Assembly (NCBI GenBank): GCA_023420715.1
Contig: JAEZVR010000014.1
Location: 1 to 7,850 of the forward strand
Length of the DNA stretch: 7,850 bases
Source: Bacillota bacterium
Lineage (GTDB): Bacteria > Bacillota > Clostridia > Saccharofermentanales > Fastidiosipilaceae
Reading direction: 5' to 3'
This document shows, piece by piece, positions 1 to 5,844 of this stretch. The notes under the pieces are model-generated. The model ran no database searches, was not told the DNA's origin, and saw only the letters and a list, made by a program, of their open reading frames with translations. A program made the position numbers and the translations under genes. Numbering within the stretch: the first letter of the stretch is position 1; every line of letters begins with the position of its first letter.

Positions 1-2
1 CC

Positions 3-614
3 TTTGAGGTGCTCAACCATGGCGCCTCCTTTGTGAAAGGCCGGATAACTGCACCGAAAGATGGGTTTTTGTTTTTAAGCATTCCTTATGATCAGGCTTG
101 GCAGGTGCGTGTAGACGGTCAGCCCAGCAAGGTGCATGCGATGGCAGATGCCTTTACCCTCATTGAATTGCCGGCAGGGACACATGACGTTGAACTTAGG
201 TATCGCCCCTCCGGCTGGCTGATCGGGTTGGCCATCAGTGGCCTGAGTATGCTCGTTTTCTGTCTTGTCATTTGGCTAGGGCGTCGCCGTAAAAATAGCC
301 GCTCGACACGTCAGGAGATCGATTGGATCAAACTGTATTTAGATCATTTATCTCGACGAGAAAAACGGCTAGTGGGGACAAAATTGCAAAAACGGATGTC
401 AGTCCGTCAGCCATCAGAAACAGCATTGTTGGCTCGGGCGAATGCTGAAGAAACGGAATTGGATGAGGCGACGGAAGTGGATGGCTCGTCCATGCTTTCA
501 GAAAATGCTTTACCTAAAGAACGGGTATCTGAACAAATACCGTCATCTGCTGCAGAAAACCTGGCTCAAACATCAGCGCCCTCCGCTGAAGAATCTTCGG
601 AATCGCTCGGGTGA
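3..614 (+). CDS. YfhO-family membrane protein, C-terminal part (5' end outside window)
   Basis: The frame is open to the left edge, so this is the 3' end of a longer gene and the GTG at 9 is not a credible start. The first ~70 visible residues have the look of the end of the large extracytoplasmic domain of YfhO-type proteins: 'GFLFLSIPYDQAW' and 'VRVDG' (residues ~21-39 of the fragment), then 'LPAGTHDVELRYRPSG' (~56-71). One membrane segment follows (~72-93) and is closed by the basic cluster RRRK. YfhO proteins are large polytopic membrane proteins of Bacillota; B. subtilis YfhO has been linked to lipoteichoic acid glycosylation, but whether that holds here is unknown. After the last membrane segment comes a tail of ~110 residues: first basic and probably helical, then rich in Glu, Ser and Ala to the TGA stop. 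I infer that this tail is cytoplasmic. It is longer than I expect for the family. No convincing terminator follows the stop. Confidence 0.75.
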   Translation, partial: FEVLNHGASFVKGRITAPKDGFLFLSIPYDQAWQVRVDGQPSKVHAMADAFTLIELPAGTHDVELRYRPSGWLIGLAISGLSMLVFCLVIWLGRRRKNSRSTRQEIDWIKLYLDHLSRREKRLVGTKLQKRMSVRQPSETALLARANAEETELDEATEVDGSSMLSENALPKERVSEQIPSSAAENLAQTSAPSAEESSESLG

Positions 615-723
615 GTTAATGTAAGCTGTTGCGATAAAGGCTGCATAATCTCGCTTAATGAACGAGAAAAAAGCAGAAAAACAACGAAAAAACGTGATTG
701 TTTGCGAAAAATGAAAATTTCTA

Positions 724-751
724 TTGACAATGTATTTTGTGGTGTTACAAT
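724..751 (+). promoter_or_regulatory. Sigma-A-type promoter of the rplM-rpsI operon
   Basis: A perfect -35 box TTGACA (724-729) is followed after 16 bases by TACAAT (746-751), with an extended -10 TG at 743-744. Transcription should start near 758, giving a leader of about 56 bases before rplM. The preceding stretch 615-723 is A-rich and I see no gene or usable terminator in it. Confidence 0.8.
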
Positions 752-759
752 GGGAAAGC

Positions 760-773
760 TGATGTTTACATCA
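760..773 (+). promoter_or_regulatory. Candidate 5'-leader hairpin of rplM (possible L13 autoregulatory leader)
   Basis: The perfect inverted repeat TGATGTTTACATCA lies at the predicted very 5' end of the rplM transcript, just downstream of the promoter. Bacillota are known to carry an L13-binding leader in front of rplM (the Rfam L13 leader family), and the location and leader length fit. I cannot match the consensus from memory, so the assignment is inference. A mere stabilising 5' hairpin is the alternative. Confidence 0.35.
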
Positions 774-813
774 ATATCAAAAGTTGTTAGATAGATGCGG
801 AAGGAATCAGGAC

Positions 814-1242
814 ATGAGTACTTATATTGCGAAGCCAGCAGATGTTAATCGTCAATGGTACGTTGTCGATGCAGAAGGCAAGACGCTGGGGCGTTTGGCA
901 AGTCAAATTTCAATGTTGTTAATGGGCAAAAATAAGCCCAGCTATACCCCTTCACTGGATTGCGGTGATTTTGTCATCGTGGTCAATGCAGAAAAGGTGG
1001 CATTAACGGGCAAAAAATTGTCTCAAAAATTTTACCGCTACAATACGGGTTATCCGGGTGGTTTGCGTGAAATCAATTATGCAACGATGCTGCAAAAGAA
1101 ACCTGAAAAGGTCATTGAACTGGCTGTAAAGGGTATGTTGCCTAAAACAAAATTGGGCCGTCAAATGATCAAAAAATTAAAAGTGTATGCCGGGGCAGAA
1201 CATCAACACGAAGCACAACAGCCCGTCGTATTCAACGTTTAA
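814..1242 (+). CDS. rplM: 50S ribosomal protein L13
   Basis: A component of the large ribosomal subunit that binds 23S rRNA and is needed early in 50S assembly. The product is 142 residues, the same length as E. coli L13. Recognisable stretches are 'WYVVDAEGKTLGRLAS' near residues 15-30, 'DCGDFVIVVNAEKVALTGKK' (~49-68), 'YNTGYPGGLREI' (~74-85) and 'AVKGMLPKTKLGRQM' (~106-120). I chose the ATG at 814 over an upstream TTG at 784 because AAGGA (801-805) sits 8 bases before it and because residue 1 then matches the usual L13 start. It is the first gene of the rplM-rpsI operon, driven by the promoter at 724-751 and possibly by feedback through the leader hairpin. The gap to rpsI is 19 bases. Confidence 0.98.
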   Translation: MSTYIAKPADVNRQWYVVDAEGKTLGRLASQISMLLMGKNKPSYTPSLDCGDFVIVVNAEKVALTGKKLSQKFYRYNTGYPGGLREINYATMLQKKPEKVIELAVKGMLPKTKLGRQMIKKLKVYAGAEHQHEAQQPVVFNV

Positions 1243-1261
1243 TTAGAGGAGGCAGTCAGAT

Positions 1262-1663
1262 ATGTCTATTGAACGCAATTTTTCTTATGGGACGGGTCGC
1301 CGTAAAAATGCGGTAGCACGTGTACGTTTATATCCGGGTAAAGGTCGTGTGACCGTTAACAACAAAGATTTAGATGAATATTTTGGCTTGGATACCTTAA
1401 AAAATATTGCACGTCAGCCTTTAACGCTCACGGGTGCAGAAGGTCGCTTTGATGTGATCTGCAAAGTGCATGGTGGCGGTTTGGCTGGTCAGGCAGGGGC
1501 GATCCGCCATGGCTTATCCAGAGCTTTGGTAGAAGAAGATGCTGACCAATTTAAGGCCGCTTTAAAACAAGCTGGTTTCTTAACCCGTGACTCCAGAATG
1601 AAAGAACGTAAAAAATACGGTCTTAAGAAAGCGCGTAAAGCTTCTCAGTTCTCTAAACGTTAA
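1262..1663 (+). CDS. rpsI: 30S ribosomal protein S9
   Basis: A small-subunit head protein whose C-terminal tail reaches toward the P-site tRNA. The product is 133 residues (the family is usually ~130). Family signatures are 'GTGRRKNAVARVRLYPGKG' (~11-29), 'HGGGLAGQAGAIRHGLSRAL' (~70-89) and the basic C-terminus ending in the near-universal 'FSKR'. The invariant terminal Lys-Arg pair that contacts tRNA is present. The ATG at 1262 follows a strong GAGGAGG (1246-1252). Co-transcription with rplM is the standard arrangement, and the operon ends at the terminator just downstream. Nothing unusual is seen in the gene. Confidence 0.98.
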   Translation: MSIERNFSYGTGRRKNAVARVRLYPGKGRVTVNNKDLDEYFGLDTLKNIARQPLTLTGAEGRFDVICKVHGGGLAGQAGAIRHGLSRALVEEDADQFKAALKQAGFLTRDSRMKERKKYGLKKARKASQFSKR

Positions 1664-1678
1664 GTTGCTTATGTGTAC

Positions 1679-1703
1679 GCCCGTCCACTGGACGGGCTTT
1701 TTT
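1679..1703 (+). terminator. Rho-independent terminator of rplM-rpsI
   Basis: A perfect 8-bp G/C-rich stem (GCCCGTCC 1679-1686 with GGACGGGC 1690-1697) and a 3-base loop are followed by six T (1698-1703), then G and four more T. It lies 15 bases after the rpsI stop. Confidence 0.93.
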
Positions 1704-1707
1704 GTTT

Positions 1708-1713
1708 TATAAT
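1708..1713 (+). promoter_or_regulatory. Candidate -10 box of the tsaE-tsaB-rimI operon
   Basis: A consensus TATAAT starts four bases after the T6 run of the rpsI terminator and ends 7 bases before the tsaE ATG. The -35 position (around 1685-1690) falls in the terminator stem and does not resemble TTGACA, so promoter strength is uncertain. If it is used, transcription would start at or next to the start codon and the mRNA would be almost leaderless. Read-through from rpsI is the alternative source of transcription. Confidence 0.4.
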
Positions 1714-1720
1714 AAAGCTC

Positions 1721-2326
1721 ATGAATTCACAAGCAGATGTGCTTAAATTAGTTTTGAATGGTCCAGAACAGATGACGGCTTTTGCCGGTTGCTTTGCACG
1801 CATGTTGCAGGCAAATGATGTGGTTGCCCTCGACGGAGACTTGGGTGCGGGTAAGACCTTTTTTTCGAGGGAAATCGGTTTTGCCCTTGGTGCAACACAA
1901 CCGCTGACAAGCCCAACCTTTTCCCTTTTAGATATTCATCAGCTCGCGTCATCATCCTCTTTTTCAGCCATTCAAGCCATCTATCATTTTGATGTGTATC
2001 GCCTCAACAGCAGTGAAGATTTTGTTTCTGCAGGTTTCGAAGACTATCTTTTTTCAGATGGGATTTGTTTAATTGAGTGGGCCCGGGTGATTCAGGATTG
2101 TTTGCCAGAGCGGACGATTTGGGTTGAAATCGAGAAACAGCCGTCATCAGCGGACGTGACCTGCGATCCAGAAGGGCGGATTGTTTTGGCTGAAGATACG
2201 TCACCAAGGCAGATCACTATTCGTGCGTCCCAGGCTGTGATAGAACGGTTAAAAGCGGTGTTAATGGCAGATTCGACAGCGTGGGCTTTTAATTTGGAGG
2301 TCGCAAATGAAGGCGCTTGCCATTGA
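1721..2326 (+). CDS. tsaE: tRNA t6A37 biosynthesis ATPase TsaE
   Basis: The ATPase partner of TsaB/TsaD in making N6-threonylcarbamoyladenosine at position 37 of ANN-decoding tRNAs, acting in the cytoplasm. The sequence shows a Walker A loop GDLGAGKT (residues 39-46), the family stretch 'TSPTFSLL' (63-70), 'HFDVYRL' (89-95) and 'DGICLIEWA' (113-121). All are in the order typical of TsaE (YjeE). The product is 201 residues against a usual ~150-160. The surplus is mainly a C-terminal extension after about residue 155 and a Ser-rich insert at ~75-83. I chose the ATG at 1721 because the in-frame GTG upstream (1673) would put the terminator hairpin inside the coding region. No Shine-Dalgarno sequence precedes 1721, which fits a leaderless start. 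The 3' end overlaps tsaB by 20 bases, implying coupled translation. Confidence 0.93.
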   Translation: MNSQADVLKLVLNGPEQMTAFAGCFARMLQANDVVALDGDLGAGKTFFSREIGFALGATQPLTSPTFSLLDIHQLASSSSFSAIQAIYHFDVYRLNSSEDFVSAGFEDYLFSDGICLIEWARVIQDCLPERTIWVEIEKQPSSADVTCDPEGRIVLAEDTSPRQITIRASQAVIERLKAVLMADSTAWAFNLEVANEGACH

Positions 2327-3116
2327 TACAACATCCAGTATGTCTACCGTTGTTTTGTTTGATGAGGTGACGTGCTTATATGCGCAAACGCTCAATATTG
2401 GTAAGACGCATACGCGCTGTATCGATAAACAAATTCGCGATGCTTTGGCCTGGGTGAATTGGCGTGCCGCAGATCTAACGGGTTTTGGATGTGTGGTTGG
2501 ACCTGGTTCTTTTACGGGTATTCGCATTGGCATTGCCATGATTCAAGGCCTATCCTTGGTCGCTCAACAACCCATTGCACCTTTGGGACGGTTGGCCCTT
2601 TTGGCAAGTCCACAGCTTTCTGTTTCGCCGGAAGCTTTTGTGGGCAGTTTGCATGCGGTTCGTCAGGCAACCGCCTTAACAGAAATTGCAGTATCCGAAG
2701 CGGATTTGGTTCAGGGGTTGGTGATTGCCATAGATGATGCACGTGGTGGCCGGTGTTATGTTCAAGTCTTTAATGCCGACGGTGCACTTATGCCCGCACT
2801 TGCATCAACGTATGCTGATGTTCGTCAGTGGCTTGATGCTCAAAGGAAAGGCTTAGCGATACCCATCCAGATCATCGGCAGTGGTGCGCCGCTGTTGGCA
2901 GATGCTTGTCAGACCATGGGGCAGGTTACTGTCCTGGAGACGTTGGGCTTATCCCCTTTGGCATTGATGAAAATCAGCAGCGCATATTTAAGCTCATATC
3001 CCCAAAACTGTGTCCGAGCGCGTCAGATAGAAGCCAATTATCTAAGTGTTTCCCAAGCGGAGCGATTGGCGGATCTGAGGGTTTCGTATGAGTTTCAGGC
3101 GCGTGCTCATGATTAA
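2307..3116 (+). CDS. tsaB: tRNA t6A37 biosynthesis scaffold protein TsaB
   Basis: A Gcp/YeaZ-type ASKHA-fold protein without its own threonylcarbamoyl transfer activity; it pairs with TsaD and recruits TsaE in the bacterial t6A complex. The N-terminus 'MKALAIDTTSS' is the family's nucleotide-fold strand. The hallmark 'VGPGSFTGIRIG' sits at residues 64-75 and the 'IDDARGG' strand at 142-148. At 269 residues it is longer than the usual ~220-240. The extra length is largely an insert of roughly 30 residues at ~104-136, between the helix after the GPGSFTG motif and the IDDAR strand. The start follows GGAGG (2296-2300) with a 6-base spacer inside the end of tsaE. The 3' end overlaps rimI by 29 bases. 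The neighbours tsaE and rimI support the assignment. Confidence 0.93.
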   Translation: MKALAIDTTSSMSTVVLFDEVTCLYAQTLNIGKTHTRCIDKQIRDALAWVNWRAADLTGFGCVVGPGSFTGIRIGIAMIQGLSLVAQQPIAPLGRLALLASPQLSVSPEAFVGSLHAVRQATALTEIAVSEADLVQGLVIAIDDARGGRCYVQVFNADGALMPALASTYADVRQWLDAQRKGLAIPIQIIGSGAPLLADACQTMGQVTVLETLGLSPLALMKISSAYLSSYPQNCVRARQIEANYLSVSQAERLADLRVSYEFQARAHD

Positions 3117-3570
3117 GATTCGCTCAGCAAGCCCGTCTGACTTGCCAGATCTGGTCGCTTTAGAAGCGGCGGTGTTTTCGGATCCTTATGGCTTGAATCA
3201 GTTGAAGCGCTTATTTGATGATCCCAATACAGTGGTTTTAGTCTGCGAAGGGCAAGATTCGACTGCTGTGCCCAAGCTGATGGGCTATTTGTCTGCGACC
3301 GCTCTGTTTGAAACAGCCGATATTAACCATCTTGGTGTGTGGCCGAGCTATCGCAGACAAGGCATTGGCGCGGCTTTAATCCGTCAACTAATGGAAACAT
3401 TAAAAGGCACCGAGTGCCATCGCCTCATGCTGGAGGTGCGTTCGCAAAATCTGCCGGCAATTGGTCTGTATCAAAAAATGGGTTTTGTAGCGGTCGGTCT
3501 GCGGCGAGGTTATTACACCAATCCGAAAGATGACGCCTTACTGATGGATTGTCTGTTGAATGAAACTTAA
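3088..3570 (+). CDS. rimI: Ribosomal-protein-alanine N-acetyltransferase RimI (GNAT)
   Basis: A cytoplasmic GNAT-fold enzyme that moves an acetyl group from acetyl-CoA to protein N-termini; the named substrate in E. coli is ribosomal protein S18. The acetyl-CoA loop R-R-Q-G-I-G is at residues 89-94. The RimI-typical 'LEVRSQNLPAIGLYQKMGF' (115-133) carries the expected catalytic Glu116 and Tyr128, spaced 12 apart as in E. coli RimI. The C-terminal 'GLRRGYY' is also typical. The ATG at 3088 has GAGGG (3077-3081) with a 6-base spacer. An ATG at 3109 gives a protein beginning 'MIKIRSA', nearer the usual family start, but it lacks a clear binding site. Both starts lie inside the end of tsaB. RimI genes next to tsaB are common in Bacillota. 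Substrates other than S18 are possible. Confidence 0.9.
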   Translation: MSFRRVLMIKIRSASPSDLPDLVALEAAVFSDPYGLNQLKRLFDDPNTVVLVCEGQDSTAVPKLMGYLSATALFETADINHLGVWPSYRRQGIGAALIRQLMETLKGTECHRLMLEVRSQNLPAIGLYQKMGFVAVGLRRGYYTNPKDDALLMDCLLNET

Positions 3571-4294
3571 AAAAAGCGGGTCCTATCGACGTAAAGAGAC
3601 GATTTTGGATATTGAGGGGGAAAGCATCCGTCTCATTCAGACCCGTCAAACGAAGCGGCTGCGTTTGAGCTTCGATCTTAGCCGCCGTTTATTTCGTGTT
3701 AGTGCGCCCTGGCGTTTTTCCCTTTCACAAATTGAAGCCTTTATTCGAGAGAACCAAGCGTTTATCTCCCGTCTGCGTCTGACACATGGCGCACCCTTGC
3801 CGCCGCCTCCGACGGCCTATGTTTTGGGCGATGAGCTTTTTGTGTTCGGCAAAAGCTACACGGTCTCAAAAGGTGCAGAACATCAGCGCCCCTTTATTTT
3901 GTTGGATGAGACGTGCGCCCAAATTTGCATTCGGCCTTCGGCTGGACAAACTGTCTTGCCGATGCCTAAATGGGTGGCCTGGCAAAAACAACAGGTTCAG
4001 AACAAGGCAGATTTGCTCAAGCCTGTGTTGTTGGCGCTTACAGGGGAGCATGATGTTTCGATTAAAGCGCGCGTTCTAAAGCGAATGTGGGGGAATTGTC
4101 GTGTTCAAACAAGGGAGATTCACTTGAGCCATCATTTGGCAGAATTTCCAATTCGGGCTCTGCGTTATGTGCTGATTCACGAACTTTGTCATTTAAAAGT
4201 ACCCAACCACAGTCCGGCTTTTTGGGCTTTGGTGACAAAATATGAACCAGATGTCAAAGCCATTAAGGCGCTCCTGCGTCGGGGTATGGGATAA
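3560..4294 (+). CDS. YgjP-like (WDUF45/SprT-like) zinc metallopeptidase-fold protein
   Basis: The 244-residue product carries the signature of the YgjP-like family. 'MWGNC' (176-180) corresponds to the usual WGSC element. The zinc motif HELCH is at 207-211, and the following 'PNHSPAFW' supplies a likely third ligand, His217. The N-terminal half has the expected 'VLGDELFVFGKSY' strands (88-100). The family is predicted to be a soluble zinc-dependent hydrolase. E. coli YgjP has been reported to act on UTP, so a protease role should not be assumed. The gene begins 11 bases before the rimI stop and has no clear Shine-Dalgarno sequence, so it probably depends on translation of rimI. It is the last gene of the block, and no clear intrinsic terminator follows. 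Confidence 0.85.
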   Translation: MKLKKSGSYRRKETILDIEGESIRLIQTRQTKRLRLSFDLSRRLFRVSAPWRFSLSQIEAFIRENQAFISRLRLTHGAPLPPPPTAYVLGDELFVFGKSYTVSKGAEHQRPFILLDETCAQICIRPSAGQTVLPMPKWVAWQKQQVQNKADLLKPVLLALTGEHDVSIKARVLKRMWGNCRVQTREIHLSHHLAEFPIRALRYVLIHELCHLKVPNHSPAFWALVTKYEPDVKAIKALLRRGMG

Positions 4295-4310
4295 CCAACC
4301 GGATTGTCTG

Positions 4311-4346
4311 ATCTGATGCAAGGAAAATCCGCAGATTGCATAAGAT
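4311..4346 (+). repeat. Imperfect inverted repeat, possible operator
   Basis: ATCTGATGCAA (4311-4321) and TTGCATAAGAT (4336-4346) are inverted copies matching at 10 of 11 positions, separated by 14 bases. No T-run follows, so this is not an intrinsic terminator. Its right arm contains a TTGCAT that could serve as a -35 box, but the distance to TATAAT at 4362-4367 is 20 bases, longer than ideal. Confidence 0.3.
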
Positions 4347-4518
4347 ATGCTTCGATAAAAATATAATTCTAGACAAAATGACGAAGGCGAGCTTTATCCA
4401 GTCGAAATTCTGCGAAAAATTTTAAAAAATCTGCAAGAAAAAAGCCTGATTTTTAGTCAAAGCCTGTCGGTTTATGCCTTGAATTCAGGAAAAGTTATCG
4501 AATTAACGTGATAAAGTG

Positions 4519-4548
4519 TAGACGTATCAGCCTGTCTTTTTGTATCAT
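4519..4548 (+). promoter_or_regulatory. Candidate promoter of the binding-protein gene
   Basis: TAGACG (4519-4524, four of six matches to TTGACA) and TATCAT (4543-4548, five of six matches to TATAAT) are separated by 18 bases. A start near 4555 would leave a ~26-base leader carrying the strong AGGAGGG site. The alternative is the TATAAT at 4362-4367 with a leader of about 200 bases. Confidence 0.3.
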
Positions 4549-4580
4549 CGTAATAATTTAACTATAGGAGGGAAACAATC

Positions 4581-5738
4581 ATGCACAAAAAATTGCTGGC
4601 ATTGGTAGCGACAGGCGTTTTTGCAATTTCTGCATTAACGGCATGTGGCGCACCACAGACATCGAGTGAACCGAGCAAGGACGGCACATTTAAGTTGGGC
4701 GGATTGGCACCTTTGACGGGCGCATTATCTGTTTATGGCACGTCAACATCGAATGGTGTTAAGTTGGCAATTGAAGAAATTAATGCGAACGGTGGCATTA
4801 ATGGTGAGCCGATTGATTATCATTTGTTGGACGAAAAAGGCGATGTGACAGAGGCCACGAATGCCTATGGTCGTTTAGTCAGTGAACACCAAATTGATGC
4901 CTTAATTGGAGACGTCACCTCCAAACCGAGTATTGGTGTTGCCGCTCGTGCGGATGAAGATGGCATGCCAATGATCACACCGACAGGTACAGCCGACGGC
5001 ATTACCCAACAAGGCAAGACTGCTTTCCGCACCTGCTTTACCGATTCTTATCAGGGTGTTGTGATGGCCTCTTATTTGGCTTCCCAAGGCAAAAAAACAG
5101 TCGCTATTTTGTTTGATAACAGCGATGACTATTCTGTGGCATTGAGCACGGCATTTGCTAAAGAAGCAGAAGCGAAGGGCATCAAAATTGTGGCTTCGGA
5201 AAGTTTTGTCGGTACGGATACCGATTTTAAGGCTCAACTGACCAAAATTGTTGCCGCAAACCCCGAAGTTCTCTATATTCCTGCCTACTACGAAACAGAC
5301 GCACTTATTTTGCGTCAAGCCAAGGAAACCGGGTTTAAAGGTCTCTTTGTCGGCGGTGACGGTTGGGATGGTGTTGTTGGACAGTTTAAGGACGATGTTC
5401 AGCTGTTAGATGGTGTTTTATTCTCCAGCCACTACTCCATTTATGATGAAGATGAAACGATCCAAAAATTTGTGAAGAGCTATCAGAGCAAATATAACGA
5501 AGATCCAACTGCGTTCGCTGCCCTGGGCTACGACAGTGTGTACTTGCTCAAACAAGCGGTTGAATCGGCTGGTTCAAAAGATAAAGCCAAGGTGATTGAC
5601 GCGTTGGCTGGTATTAAATTCAAAGGGATCACTGGCGAATTTTCATTTGATGAAAACCACAATCCGGTTAAGACGGTTTCTTTTATTGAGATCAGAGATG
5701 GCAAATATCAGCTGTATGCAAAGCAAGCAGCAGAATAA
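4581..5738 (+). CDS. Branched-chain amino acid ABC transporter, substrate-binding lipoprotein (LivJ/BraC-like)
   Basis: This protein captures a hydrophobic (branched-chain type) amino acid outside the membrane and hands it to the LivH/LivM permeases. The signal peptide has a KK start, a hydrophobic core and a lipobox LTAC with the lipidated Cys at residue 22, so the mature protein is anchored to the outer face of the cytoplasmic membrane. The rest of the 385 residues is a periplasmic-binding-protein type I fold (Peripla_BP_6): 'LAPLTGALSVYG' (~43-54), 'NGVKLAIEEINANGGINGEPI', 'ALIGDVTSKPS' and 'ITPTGTADG' in the first lobe, then 'ILFDNSDDYS' and 'LYIPAYYETDA' around the ligand cleft. The ATG at 4581 has AGGAGGG with an 8-base spacer. 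The gene heads the transporter operon but is followed by its own terminator. Leu/Ile/Val is the default ligand, but related proteins bind other amino acids or amides, so specificity is open. Confidence 0.92.
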   Translation: MHKKLLALVATGVFAISALTACGAPQTSSEPSKDGTFKLGGLAPLTGALSVYGTSTSNGVKLAIEEINANGGINGEPIDYHLLDEKGDVTEATNAYGRLVSEHQIDALIGDVTSKPSIGVAARADEDGMPMITPTGTADGITQQGKTAFRTCFTDSYQGVVMASYLASQGKKTVAILFDNSDDYSVALSTAFAKEAEAKGIKIVASESFVGTDTDFKAQLTKIVAANPEVLYIPAYYETDALILRQAKETGFKGLFVGGDGWDGVVGQFKDDVQLLDGVLFSSHYSIYDEDETIQKFVKSYQSKYNEDPTAFAALGYDSVYLLKQAVESAGSKDKAKVIDALAGIKFKGITGEFSFDENHNPVKTVSFIEIRDGKYQLYAKQAAE

Positions 5739-5752
5739 ACGACGATCTTACC

Positions 5753-5766
5753 TTTAACTGTAGGAG
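5753..5766 (+). repeat. 14-base repeat of the binding-protein gene leader
   Basis: TTTAACTGTAGGAG here matches TTTAACTATAGGAG at 4557-4570, the ribosome-binding leader of the binding-protein gene, at 13 of 14 positions. The copy here is in the gap after that gene. It is followed 14 bases on by ATG and then by terminator sequence, so it does not obviously serve a real gene. Confidence 0.5.
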
Positions 5767-5773
5767 CAAAAGA

Positions 5774-5816
5774 CATCAAATGCATGACATCGCCTGTCGT
5801 GTATTTGGTGTTTTTT
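5774..5816 (+). terminator. Intrinsic terminator between the binding-protein and permease genes
   Basis: Bases 5774-5789 pair with 5795-5810 in a continuous 16-bp stem (13 Watson-Crick and 3 G-U pairs) around a 5-base loop TCGCC, and six T (5811-5816) follow directly. An A-run at 5768-5771 could extend the stem into the T-run. It is 35 bases after the binding-protein stop and 55 bases before livH. It probably lets only part of the transcripts continue into the permease genes. Confidence 0.85.
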
Positions 5817-5844
5817 GCGTCATGCCTTATGGTAAATTTATACT
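5815..5844 (+). promoter_or_regulatory. Weak candidate promoter for the permease genes
   Basis: TATACT (5839-5844, five of six matches to TATAAT) lies 18 bases after TTGCGT (5815-5820), which matches the -35 consensus only in its first half. It lies just after the terminator and could give the permease genes independent low-level transcription. Read-through past the terminator explains expression equally well. Confidence 0.25.

Larger units (their letters stand above)
4295..4580 (+). promoter_or_regulatory. 286-base non-coding regulatory gap before the amino acid transporter operon
   Basis: No gene is supported here on either strand. The stretch is A/T-rich in its middle (about 4360-4460). 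It contains an imperfect inverted repeat (4311-4321 with 4336-4346), a perfect TATAAT (4362-4367), an AAATT...AATTT inverted repeat (4405-4409 with 4418-4422) and three copies of AGCCTG (4443, 4461, 4529). It ends in the Shine-Dalgarno AGGAGGG (4566-4572), 8 bases before the binding-protein ATG. No clear terminator for the upstream operon and no riboswitch that I recognise is present. Confidence 0.6.

Noticed and set aside
649..672. Hairpin TCTCG...CGAGA after the YfhO-like gene as a terminator.
   Set aside because: The stem is only 5 bp and is followed by A, not T, on the + strand. No convergent gene exists that would use it on the other strand.
1743..2539. Several minus-strand open frames opposite tsaE and tsaB, and similar ones opposite the transporter genes.
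   Set aside because: They lie wholly opposite well-supported genes, lack ribosome binding sites and show no recognisable domains.
4378..4425. Possible 15-codon leader peptide in the gap before the transporter operon.
   Set aside because: It has no ribosome binding site, no run of Leu, Ile or Val codons and no adjacent pair of alternative hairpins, so amino-acid attenuation is not supported.
4437..4456. AAAAAGCCTGATTTTT as a terminator for the tsaE-to-ygjP block.
   Set aside because: The stem would be only A-T pairs with a short G/C loop, far too weak to terminate.
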